Of a DNA stretch of 39,364 nt, positions 32,839 through 39,364 are shown one piece after another. Made by a program: the position numbers and the translations under genes. Origin of the DNA: an uncultured Porphyromonadaceae bacterium (GTDB taxonomy: Bacteria; Bacteroidota; Bacteroidia; Bacteroidales; Muribaculaceae); the NCBI GenBank assembly GCA_900548875.1, contig URMA01000024.1, forward strand, positions 1 through 39,364. The letters are read 5' to 3'. Under the pieces are notes generated by a model, which was not told the DNA's origin, ran no database searches, and saw nothing but the letters and a program-made list of their open reading frames with translations. Within the stretch, counting starts at the first letter, position 1, and each line of letters begins with the position of its first letter.

Positions 32839-34395
32839 ATGAATTTACGGAACTTATCCTTGGGACTGTGTGCGTTGCCGTTGTTGCCGGTTGCGGCACA
32901 GACGGGTGACGAACGCCCGAACATTATATTTATCATGAGCGACGATCATGCCCGCCAGGCAATGAGTATCTACGGGCATCCAATTGGAAAAATCGCTCCG
33001 ACTCCCAACATTGACCGCATTGGCAATGAAGGGGCCGTGTTTATGAACAACTATTGCTGCAACTCCATTTCCGGTCCGAGCCGCGCTGCCGTGCTGACAG
33101 GAAAGCACAGCCATAAAAACGGATTCATGCAGAATTCCAACAAGGGGTTCGACGGTTCGCAGCTCACTCTGCCGAAAGTGTTGCAGGCCAACGGCTATGA
33201 AACGGCCATTATCGGCAAGTGGCATTTGATTTCCAAGCCGACCGGTTTCGACCATTGGATGATTCTCAATGACCAGGGAGACTATTGCAATCCGTATTTC
33301 ATCACGGAGAACGACACGACACAGCACATGGGCTATGTCACCGACCTCATTACGCAATATTGCGAGGATTGGCTGGACAACCGTGAGGGCAAAGGCCGCA
33401 AGCCGTTTTTTCTGATGATGCACCACAAGGCCGTGCACCGCAACTGGGTGCCTGCCGAACGCCATTACCGCCTGTATGAGCATACGAAGTTCCCGTTGCC
33501 CGACAACTATTTCGATGCCTATGAAGGCCGTTATGTCGCCGAGATGCAGAAAATGAACATTTACCGTGACATGTATGAAGGCCATGACTTGAAGATGGTG
33601 GCAGGCATAGACAGTGACGAACTGCTGTTCGACCCGTGGCCGCATGCTTTCCTGGGTACGATGACTCCTGACGAACAACGGCGTTTCCTGGATGCCTACC
33701 GTGAACGCAATAATGAGTTTTATTCCAAAAAGCGTTCGTTCAAGGAAGTGGCTGAATGGAAATACCAGCGTTATATGCAGGACTATATGGCTACCGTGGC
33801 GAGTGTGGACGAAAGCGTGGGTGAAATTCTTGACTATCTGAAACGTACGGGGCTTGACAAAAATACGATTGTTGTCTACACCACTGATCAAGGATTCTAT
33901 TTGGGCGAACACGGATGGTTTGACAAGCGGTTTATGTATGAAGAGTCGTTCGGTATGCCGATGGTGATGCGTTGGCCGGAGCATATCAAGCCGGGGACAA
34001 AAGTGACGGCACTGACACAGAACATAGATTTTGCCCCTACGTTCCTCGACATGTGCGGCATTGATGTGCCGGAAGAAATGCAGGGCGAGTCGTTCAAGGA
34101 TATAGTAGAAACAGGAAAAACTCCGAAAAACTGGCGCAAGTCGCTGTACTACCATTATTACGAATTCCCGGGATTTCATAGCGTGCGCGCTCATTACGGC
34201 GTTAGGATGGGGCAGTATAAGCTGATGCATTTCTACAAGGAAGATATATGGGAACTGTATGACCTGAAAAAAGATCCGCAGGAAATGCACAACATTTACG
34301 GGCAGAAAGGAACGGAAAAAGTGACCGATGAGCTGAAAGCAGAACTGAAACGGCTTCAGAAGCAGTATGATGTTCCTGCCGAATTGTGCCGATAA
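32839..34395 (+). CDS. S1 family sulfatase, Ser-type
   Basis: This 518-residue exported sulfatase (signal MNLRNLSLGLCALPLLPVAAQ) removes sulfate esters, probably from sugars. Metal ligands D35/D36 (IFIMSDDHA) and the formylglycine site S78-G-P-S-R (SISGPSRAAVLTG) are present; a serine there needs an anaerobic sulfatase-maturing enzyme, which is not in this window. Later motifs are GKWHL and TTDQGFYLGEHGWFDKRFMYEES (D350). That last motif resembles GlcNAc-6-sulfatase-type S1 enzymes, but the subfamily is uncertain. ATG 32839 is preferred over TTG 32833, which precedes the GH2 stop. The two-base gap to GH2 shows they are one transcript. Confidence 0.92.
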   Translation: MNLRNLSLGLCALPLLPVAAQTGDERPNIIFIMSDDHARQAMSIYGHPIGKIAPTPNIDRIGNEGAVFMNNYCCNSISGPSRAAVLTGKHSHKNGFMQNSNKGFDGSQLTLPKVLQANGYETAIIGKWHLISKPTGFDHWMILNDQGDYCNPYFITENDTTQHMGYVTDLITQYCEDWLDNREGKGRKPFFLMMHHKAVHRNWVPAERHYRLYEHTKFPLPDNYFDAYEGRYVAEMQKMNIYRDMYEGHDLKMVAGIDSDELLFDPWPHAFLGTMTPDEQRRFLDAYRERNNEFYSKKRSFKEVAEWKYQRYMQDYMATVASVDESVGEILDYLKRTGLDKNTIVVYTTDQGFYLGEHGWFDKRFMYEESFGMPMVMRWPEHIKPGTKVTALTQNIDFAPTFLDMCGIDVPEEMQGESFKDIVETGKTPKNWRKSLYYHYYEFPGFHSVRAHYGVRMGQYKLMHFYKEDIWELYDLKKDPQEMHNIYGQKGTEKVTDELKAELKRLQKQYDVPAELCR

Positions 34396-34430
34396 ATTCA
34401 TATTTCATGTAATTGATAAAGGCAAATTAT

Positions 34431-34438
34431 TACCTTTG
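34431..34438 (+). promoter_or_regulatory. -7 box upstream of the GH97 gene
   Basis: TACCTTTG fits TAnnTTTG exactly, 29 bases before the ATG. The nearest TTG (34413-34415) is at 15 bases, too close for a normal -33. An internal promoter in the 72-base gap after the sulfatase is possible. Confidence 0.45.
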
Positions 34439-34467
34439 TATTCATGGAAGAATAAAATTTATAATAT

Positions 34468-36609
34468 ATGAAAAACAATTTGATTTCGTTGGCTTTTGCT
34501 TCGCTGTTTGCCTTTTCGGCAGCGGCTGAAACCATAGTTTCTCCCAATGGCGAAGTGAAACTGGATTTTAATGTCAAGGATGGCGTTCCTTATTACGCCT
34601 TGACCTATAAGTCGGTACCTGTCGTGAAAGAAAGCCGTATGGGCTTTGTCCTGACTGAACAGGGTAGTATGGATTCCGGGTTTGAAATTGCGGCTGTTGA
34701 CACGACGAGCGTCAATGAGACATGGACTCCCGTTTGGGGTGAGCAAAGCAAGATTGTCAACGCCTATCGGCAGGTGACGGTCAACCTTGTCCAGCCGAAA
34801 ACGCAGCGCACCATGTCGGTTTATTTTCGGGTGTTTGACGATGGACTGGGATTCCGCTATGAATGGGATGTGCAGAAGAAACTGCACAAATTCACGATTG
34901 CCGATGAAAAGACGGAGTTCAACCTCGGGGAGGATTACACGGCTTTCTGTATTCCCGGCGACTACGACAACAACGAGTTTCCCTATACTACGGCACCGCT
35001 ATCCCAAATTCGCGAGGAATTGCCCAAACAGTCGAAGATGAGTTTTCAGAACAAGGCCAAGGGCGACCTGATTGTGCAGACTCCGCTGATGCTGAAAGGC
35101 ACGAACGGTCTGTATGTGAATATCCACGAGGCTGCGCTGGTCGATTTTCCGGCCATGGAACTGGCGGTCGACGACAATAACTTCTGTCTGAAGGCCGATT
35201 TGGTTCCCGACCGTAACGGCGTAAGAGGCTATTTTCAGGCACCTGCGCGTTCGCCGTGGCGCACGATTGTGGTGAGCGACGATGCCCGCGACATTTTGGC
35301 AAGCAATCTGATTCTGAACCTGAACGAGCCGTGTGCTTACGATGACACTTCCTGGATTCATCCGGTGAAGTATGTCGGCGTATGGTGGGAAATGTTTACG
35401 GGACTTCCCCGCACATGGAACTACAGCAACTATTTTTCAGCCCAGCCGGGTGTGACCGACTATACGAAATTGAAACCGAACGGCCGCCACGCTGCCAACA
35501 CGGAAAACGTGAAACGCTATATCGATTTCGCCTCCAAACACGGATTTGACGCCGTGCTGGTGGAAGGTTGGAACGAAGGCTGGGAAGACTGGGCCGCCTA
35601 CACGAAAAACGTGCATTTCAGTTTTACCCGTCCTTACCCGGATTTCGACATCGACGAGTTGCAACGTTATGCTGCCGAGAAAGGCGTGCGCGTGATGATG
35701 CACCACGAAACGGCCTCAAATGCCGCCGACTATGAGCGTCATCTCGACCAGGCTTTCCAGTATATGGTGGACCATGGTTACAATGCCGTGAAGACCGGCT
35801 ATGTGGGCGACATCATTCCCCGCAGCGAATATCACAGTTCGCAATGGATGAACGACCATTATATTTATGTGGCCAAGCGTGCCGCCGATTACAAGATTAT
35901 GGTTAACAGCCATGAGGCAGTGCGGCCGACAGGACTTTGCCGTACTTATCCCAACTGGCTGGCACAGGAATCCGCCCGCGGTACGGAATTCGAATCGTTC
36001 GGCGGTCTGCGTCCCGACCATACGACCATCCTGCCGTTTACCCGTCTGATGGGCGGTCCAATGGACTTTACTCCGGGATTGTTCCAAATGGATTTCACCT
36101 ACTACGACAAGAACAAGAAAAAGCAGGTACACTCTACGATTGCCCGTCAGTTGGCGCTGTATGTGACGATGTACAGTCCGTTGCAGATGGCCGCCGACCT
36201 GCCTGAAAACTACGAGCGCTTTATGGACGCATTCCAGTTTATCAAGGATGTGGCCGTTGATTGGGACGAGAGTATCTACTTGGAAGCCGAGCCGGGCGAC
36301 TATATCACAGTGGCCCGCAAGGCAAAGGGAACCGACAATTGGTTTATTGGGAACACCAGTGATGAAAACGGTCATGAATCGAAAATCAAGCTCGATTTCC
36401 TTGACAAGGACAAAAAATATGTGGCTACAATCTATGCCGACGCGAAGGATGCAAGCTGGGAACATAATCCGCAGGCATACACCATCACGAAAGGTATCGT
36501 AACCAACCGTACGGAATTGAAACTCAAGGCGGCTTCCGGTGGCGGCTATGCCATCAGCATTATGGAAGCGCCTGACAAGGAAAGCCTGAAAGGGTTGAAG
36601 AAACTATAG
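34468..36609 (+). CDS. GH97 alpha-glucosidase, SusB-like inverting type
   Basis: This 713-residue exported enzyme has signal MKNNLISLAFASLFAFSAAAE. The N-terminal beta domain (VSPNGEVKLDFNVKDGVPYYALTYK) is followed by a TIM barrel and a C-terminal beta domain. Four glutamates fit B. thetaiotaomicron SusB: E414 (HHETAS), E483 (NSHEAVRPTG), E501 and E507 (ESARGTEFE). Their spacing of 69, 18 and 24 residues equals that of SusB E439, E508, E526 and E532. Retaining GH97 galactosidases instead use an Asp nucleophile; here the matching segment reads VKTGYVGD. It should therefore release alpha-linked glucose with inversion. It is the last gene of the block before a terminator. Confidence 0.93.
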   Translation: MKNNLISLAFASLFAFSAAAETIVSPNGEVKLDFNVKDGVPYYALTYKSVPVVKESRMGFVLTEQGSMDSGFEIAAVDTTSVNETWTPVWGEQSKIVNAYRQVTVNLVQPKTQRTMSVYFRVFDDGLGFRYEWDVQKKLHKFTIADEKTEFNLGEDYTAFCIPGDYDNNEFPYTTAPLSQIREELPKQSKMSFQNKAKGDLIVQTPLMLKGTNGLYVNIHEAALVDFPAMELAVDDNNFCLKADLVPDRNGVRGYFQAPARSPWRTIVVSDDARDILASNLILNLNEPCAYDDTSWIHPVKYVGVWWEMFTGLPRTWNYSNYFSAQPGVTDYTKLKPNGRHAANTENVKRYIDFASKHGFDAVLVEGWNEGWEDWAAYTKNVHFSFTRPYPDFDIDELQRYAAEKGVRVMMHHETASNAADYERHLDQAFQYMVDHGYNAVKTGYVGDIIPRSEYHSSQWMNDHYIYVAKRAADYKIMVNSHEAVRPTGLCRTYPNWLAQESARGTEFESFGGLRPDHTTILPFTRLMGGPMDFTPGLFQMDFTYYDKNKKKQVHSTIARQLALYVTMYSPLQMAADLPENYERFMDAFQFIKDVAVDWDESIYLEAEPGDYITVARKAKGTDNWFIGNTSDENGHESKIKLDFLDKDKKYVATIYADAKDASWEHNPQAYTITKGIVTNRTELKLKAASGGGYAISIMEAPDKESLKGLKKL

Positions 36610-36633
36610 TCCGAACTCGGGACAGAAAAATAT

Positions 36634-36680
36634 CGGTGGCGGAAAGTGATACAAAAAAACTCTCCGCCACCGGTTTATTT
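36634..36680. terminator. Bidirectional terminator between GH97 and DUF2148 genes
   Basis: CGGTGGCGGA (36634-36643) pairs with TCCGCCACCG (36663-36672), a perfect 10-bp stem. GTTTATTTTA follows on the plus strand and a T-rich run (ATATTTTTC) follows on the minus strand, so it serves both convergent genes. Confidence 0.85.
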
Positions 36681-36730
36681 TACCCCCAAACGATTGTTAG
36701 ATTCAATGATGGGTTTAAGGTGAATATCTG

Positions 36731-37273
36731 TTACTTTTTCTCTTCTTTCGGCTTGCGGTCGAAATACGGATTTTTGGAAGAAGCACTGACAGCAATGGCA
36801 ATGGTCTGGTGGCATCCGGGCATCCAGTCGAGAGCTTCCGAAGCCCAACCGGCCGAGAACATGACGCGGGTGTCGACACGCATGTCGGCAGCCGTTGCGC
36901 AGGCAGAACCGACGGCAATGCCTACGTCGATGCTGTTGATGGCACAAGGGTTCGTGCAGGGATTCTCGGCACAAGTGGCATAGCCGCAATATCCGCAGTT
37001 GAGGCCCTGTACCTGTCGGCGTGTGCCAATGAGAATGACCGCTTCGCCTTGCAGAATATTGTCGGCATCGCGCAGGAGAAATTTCATTCCCGATTCCTCC
37101 GCCTTTTGGCGCATTGTTGTGGCCAGTTTTTCCAAATCCTGCCGTTCTGAAACCAAGACAATCTCAATAATGTCAATGCCTTTCCCTTTCGGCGCGGTGC
37201 GTGCTGCCGTCATCATCCGGTGGGCTGCCTCCACCACAAGTTTGTGGCGTATTGTTCGTTCGTTTTCTATCAT
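36731..37273 (-). CDS. DUF2148 ferredoxin-like protein
   Basis: This 180-residue cytoplasmic protein contains a cysteine-rich patch GLNCGYCGYATCAENPCTNPCAIN (about 90-113) and further cysteines at SACATAAD and MPGCHQ. This is the DUF2148 pattern of Bacteroidetes and Firmicutes proteins described as containing a ferredoxin domain, probably holding an iron-sulfur cluster. The reaction is unknown. The N-terminus (RTIRHKLVVEAAHRMMTAARTAPKGKG) resembles a nitroreductase-like flavin-binding start, but that is only a resemblance. A lysine-rich tail ends the protein. It is divergent from the HxlR regulator, and two minus-strand promoter-like repeats lie upstream. Confidence 0.8.
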   Translation of the reverse strand: MIENERTIRHKLVVEAAHRMMTAARTAPKGKGIDIIEIVLVSERQDLEKLATTMRQKAEESGMKFLLRDADNILQGEAVILIGTRRQVQGLNCGYCGYATCAENPCTNPCAINSIDVGIAVGSACATAADMRVDTRVMFSAGWASEALDWMPGCHQTIAIAVSASSKNPYFDRKPKEEKK

Positions 37274-37284
37274 AGTGGTAATTA

Positions 37285-37391
37285 TATATTATCCAAATAT
37301 AGCGAAAGGTGAGCGGAGAATAAAATATCGAAACTTGTTTCAGATATTTTTTATCCCGAGCCGCATCCTATATTATCCAAATATAGTGAAA
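37285..37391 (-). promoter_or_regulatory. Duplicated 23-bp promoter/operator element upstream of DUF2148 gene
   Basis: A 23-base sequence built on TATATTATCCAAATATAG recurs at 37285-37307 and 37369-37391 with one mismatch, 84 bases apart. Each copy contains the inverted pair TATATT/AATATA and, read on the minus strand, a -7 box TATATTTG (37294-37301 and 37378-37385). The first would start transcription just before the ATG at 37273. -33 elements are poor, which suggests an activator-dependent or tandem promoter. Confidence 0.5.
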
Positions 37392-37481
37392 ATTTGTCCA
37401 TATCCGTGCGAATTTAAAAATAATTAAGCAAATCCTTTTTCTGTCATGGAATGTAAAATTATGTTAGTATAAAAAATATAC

Positions 37482-37512
37482 TTGGTTATTTAAATATATT
37501 CGATTACTTTTG
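37482..37512 (+). promoter_or_regulatory. Promoter of the HxlR regulator gene
   Basis: TTG (37482-37484), 20 bases, TACTTTTG (37505-37512), a good Bacteroidetes promoter. A purine-rich ribosome site (GGAGG near 37545) precedes ATG 37566. Confidence 0.7.
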
Positions 37513-37565
37513 TGCATTGAAAATAATAACCAGAACTTCTTACACGGAGGAATAGCTGAACTGTT

Positions 37566-37949
37566 ATGAAAAGATCAACCATACAGGATGCCATGTTTCC
37601 TGCTTGTCCGGTTAGGAACATATTGGCACGATTATGTGACAAATGGACGTTGCTCGTAATTTATATTCTGGGCCTGTCCGGAAAGGAAAGCATGCGTTTT
37701 AAGGAACTCAAACAACACATGCCTGACATTTCGCAAAGAATGTTGGCAATGACGTTACGGACTCTGGAAGAAGACGGATATGTCACAAGAACTGTCTTTA
37801 CGGAAATTCCTCCACGGGTGGAATATGCGCTTACGGAAAGAGCGAAATCCTTGCAGCCGATTCTCGGTTCTCTTCTTCAATGGGCTGCGGACAATATGGA
37901 TGATATCATGTGCGACCGTAAGGATAGAATGTCACAGCCTGAATTGTAA
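37566..37949 (+). CDS. HxlR-family winged-helix regulator
   Basis: This 127-residue protein has the HxlR signature: FPACPVRNILARLCDKWTLLVIYIL at 11-35, RFKELKQHMPDISQRMLAMTLRTLEEDGYVTR (recognition helix and wing) and VEYALTERAKSL. C14 corresponds to the N-terminal cysteine that senses electrophiles or disulfide stress in members such as YodB and HypR, though not all members use it. The next gene, 28 bases on, is an MDR oxidoreductase resembling quinone reductases, followed by a flavodoxin-like gene, so redox or electrophile control of this small operon is plausible. Confidence 0.9.
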   Translation: MKRSTIQDAMFPACPVRNILARLCDKWTLLVIYILGLSGKESMRFKELKQHMPDISQRMLAMTLRTLEEDGYVTRTVFTEIPPRVEYALTERAKSLQPILGSLLQWAADNMDDIMCDRKDRMSQPEL

Positions 37950-37977
37950 TGATTTTTCAAAAGTGGATAGTAGTAAT

Positions 37978-38979
37978 ATGAAAGCTGCTCAAATCAAGAA
38001 ATACTCAAAGAAAATCAGTGTTTCGGTCAATGATGTTCCCGTGCCGGAACCAAACGGCAATGAAATACTGATAAAGGTGAAGGCGGCTGCTGTCAATCCT
38101 TTGGAAATATTGCTTGCAACAGGAAGTGTGCGATTGATTCAGGATTACGGCATGCCTCTGACATTGGGAAATGAATGTGCCGGTGTCGTTGAAAAGATGG
38201 GAAAAAATGTGACGGATTTTCGGATTGGCGATCAGGTCTATACCCGGCTGCCCTTAAAGAAAATAGGTGCATTTGCTGAATATGTTGCCGTTGACCGTGA
38301 TGCAGTCGCGAAAATGCCTTCAGGTTATGATTTTGTGACGGCTGCGGCCATTCCGTTGGCTGGCCTGACAGCCTATCAGGGGCTGGTGGAAGAGTTGGAA
38401 GCTGAACCGGGAAAGACTCTGCTCATTACCGGAGCTTCCGGAAGTTTCGGACAAGTTGCCGTTCCTGTTGCCCTGGAGATGGGACTCCGTGTTGTAGTAA
38501 CCGGAAACGAACGTTCCCGAAGCAAGTTTATGGATATGGGTGTTGACCGATATATCGACTATGAAAAAGAAAATTATTGGGAAGTGCTGTCCGGAATAGA
38601 TTATGTTCTGGACACTTTGGGTGCGGCAGAGTTTGAGCATGAGTTGTCCGTATTGAAACGCGGAGGACGATTGCTGAGCCTGCGAACCGGACCCAACCGT
38701 ATGTTTGCCGAACGTAACGGATTTTCCTGGTTGAAAAGGGTGCTCTTTACGCTGGCAGGAAGCAAGTACGATTCAGCTGCCCGAAAACAGGGAAAGGAAT
38801 ATCGTTTCATGTTTGTGCGTTCGGATGGCGCACAGCTTCGGAAAGTGACGGAAATTGTTGAGAAAAGAGGGATTGTTCCGGATGTCGATTCCCGGATATT
38901 TTCGCTTTCTCAAATCAATGAGGCCCTTATGCTTGTTGCAAAAGGAAGATTAAACGGTAAGGTAATCATTAAGATGTAG
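37978..38979 (+). CDS. MDR-superfamily NAD(P)-dependent oxidoreductase (quinone reductase-like)
   Basis: This 333-residue cytoplasmic enzyme has the GroES-like N-terminal fold (VPVPEPNGNEILIKVKAAAVNPLEI, LGNECAGVVEKMGKNVTDFRIGDQVY) and a Rossmann domain with nucleotide motif ITGASGSFGQVAVPVA (about 150-165). The zinc-binding cysteines of alcohol dehydrogenases are absent, so it is of the zinc-independent, quinone-oxidoreductase kind. The reaction is probably reduction of quinones or reactive enals with NADPH. The frame remains open upstream to 37780, but that part overlaps the HxlR gene; ATG 37978 fits the family start MKAAQI. It is probably co-transcribed with HxlR. Confidence 0.9.
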   Translation: MKAAQIKKYSKKISVSVNDVPVPEPNGNEILIKVKAAAVNPLEILLATGSVRLIQDYGMPLTLGNECAGVVEKMGKNVTDFRIGDQVYTRLPLKKIGAFAEYVAVDRDAVAKMPSGYDFVTAAAIPLAGLTAYQGLVEELEAEPGKTLLITGASGSFGQVAVPVALEMGLRVVVTGNERSRSKFMDMGVDRYIDYEKENYWEVLSGIDYVLDTLGAAEFEHELSVLKRGGRLLSLRTGPNRMFAERNGFSWLKRVLFTLAGSKYDSAARKQGKEYRFMFVRSDGAQLRKVTEIVEKRGIVPDVDSRIFSLSQINEALMLVAKGRLNGKVIIKM

Positions 38980-39005
38980 AATATGAAATAATGGAGGATA
39001 AGAAT

Positions 39006-39364
39006 ATGAATGTTTGTGAAATATGTTTCAGTCCGACCGGAGGAACAAAGAAGGTTTCCGAGTGTCTGACCGGCGAATTGAGCAAGAATTATAAAAGCAT
39101 TGATTTGTCTGACTGTCAGACGGATTTCCGTCAGATTTCGTTATCGGGGGAAGATTTTGCCGTCATTGCTGTTCCGTCTTATAGCGGACGTGTTCCCGCG
39201 CCGGCAGCCGAGCGCATTTCCCGGATTCGGGGAAATGGTGCGAAAGCCGTTATTGTCTGTGTTTATGGAAACCGTGCCTATGAGGATACGTTGGTGGAGT
39301 TGGAGGATCTCGCGAAACATGCCGGATTCACCGTTGTTGCTGGGGCATCTGAAAGAAAAGGATA
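39006..39364 (+). CDS. Flavodoxin-like protein (EFR1-type ferrodoxin family), N-terminal part
   Basis: The gene runs off the right edge; 119 codons are present. The N-terminus MNVCEICFSPTGGTKKVSECL is a flavodoxin FMN phosphate-binding loop (F-S-P-T-G-x-T). VPSYSGRVPAPAAERI and KAVIVCVYGNRAYEDTLVELEDLA are typical of EFR1 proteins, in which a flavodoxin domain precedes two 4Fe-4S ferredoxin motifs; the latter would lie outside the window. ATG 39006 is preferred because GGAGG lies 8 bases before it; ATG 38991 is in frame and adds five residues. Probably an electron carrier in the HxlR-MDR operon. Confidence 0.8.
   Translation, partial: MNVCEICFSPTGGTKKVSECLTGELSKNYKSIDLSDCQTDFRQISLSGEDFAVIAVPSYSGRVPAPAAERISRIRGNGAKAVIVCVYGNRAYEDTLVELEDLAKHAGFTVVAGASERKG

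Noticed and set aside
32854..34401. A 515-codon open frame on the minus strand
   Set aside because: It is antisense to the sulfatase, which has all family motifs; the translation has low-complexity His/Phe/Val bias and no recognisable domain.

Overview
The window is chromosomal DNA from a member of the Bacteroidales, probably a gut or oral commensal. The evidence is a SusC/SusD pair, an ECF sigma/FecR pair, many exported glycoside hydrolases, a Ser-type sulfatase, T9SS-like C-terminal tails, and promoters of the Bacteroidetes kind (TTG/TTTG, about 19-20 bases, then TAnnTTTG). The genus cannot be fixed from the sequence alone.

Layout. 1-1.6 kb: housekeeping end of a block (PAP2 phosphatase tail, DUF4286 protein, ruvC, a small membrane protein). 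1.7-8.2 kb: two serine tRNA genes (UGA and CGA) bracket two large paralogous exported fibronectin-III proteins and a convergent SAM methyltransferase. 8.3-11.9 kb: an exported GH3 NagZ-like hexosaminidase, then on the minus strand an AAA ATPase with a DUF4143 domain and an exported MsrA-MsrB fusion. 12.1-25.9 kb: a polysaccharide-utilisation-type locus: ECF sigma factor, FecR anti-sigma, SusC with STN signalling domain, SusD, a DUF4623-like lipoprotein, a small beta-propeller protein, a multidomain N-acetylmuramoyl-L-alanine amidase and a GHL10 (DigH/YngK-like) lipoprotein, closed by a strong terminator. 26.1-36.6 kb: a second co-directional catabolic block, GH3 beta-glucosidase, GH43, GH2, S1 sulfatase, GH97, closed by a bidirectional terminator. 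36.7-39.4 kb: a DUF2148 protein (minus), then an HxlR regulator, an MDR oxidoreductase and a truncated flavodoxin-like gene.

How they may work together. The first block has the trans-envelope signalling architecture in which substrate binding to the STN-bearing SusC relieves FecR and frees the sigma factor. Its two enzymes are an amidase (strips stem peptides from peptidoglycan) and a GHL10 protein; the E. coli GHL10 member DigH cuts such denuded glycan strands. I therefore propose that this locus is a peptidoglycan-scavenging utilisation locus. The second block lacks SusC/SusD and looks like a separate transcript aimed at a branched, possibly sulfated, neutral glycan.

Other points of interest: two 35-bp dyads flanking the ATPase promoter, an in-frame amber codon within the apparent signal peptide of the GH2 gene, T9SS-like tails on the amidase and both FN3 proteins, and intergenic hairpins without T-tracts inside the utilisation locus.
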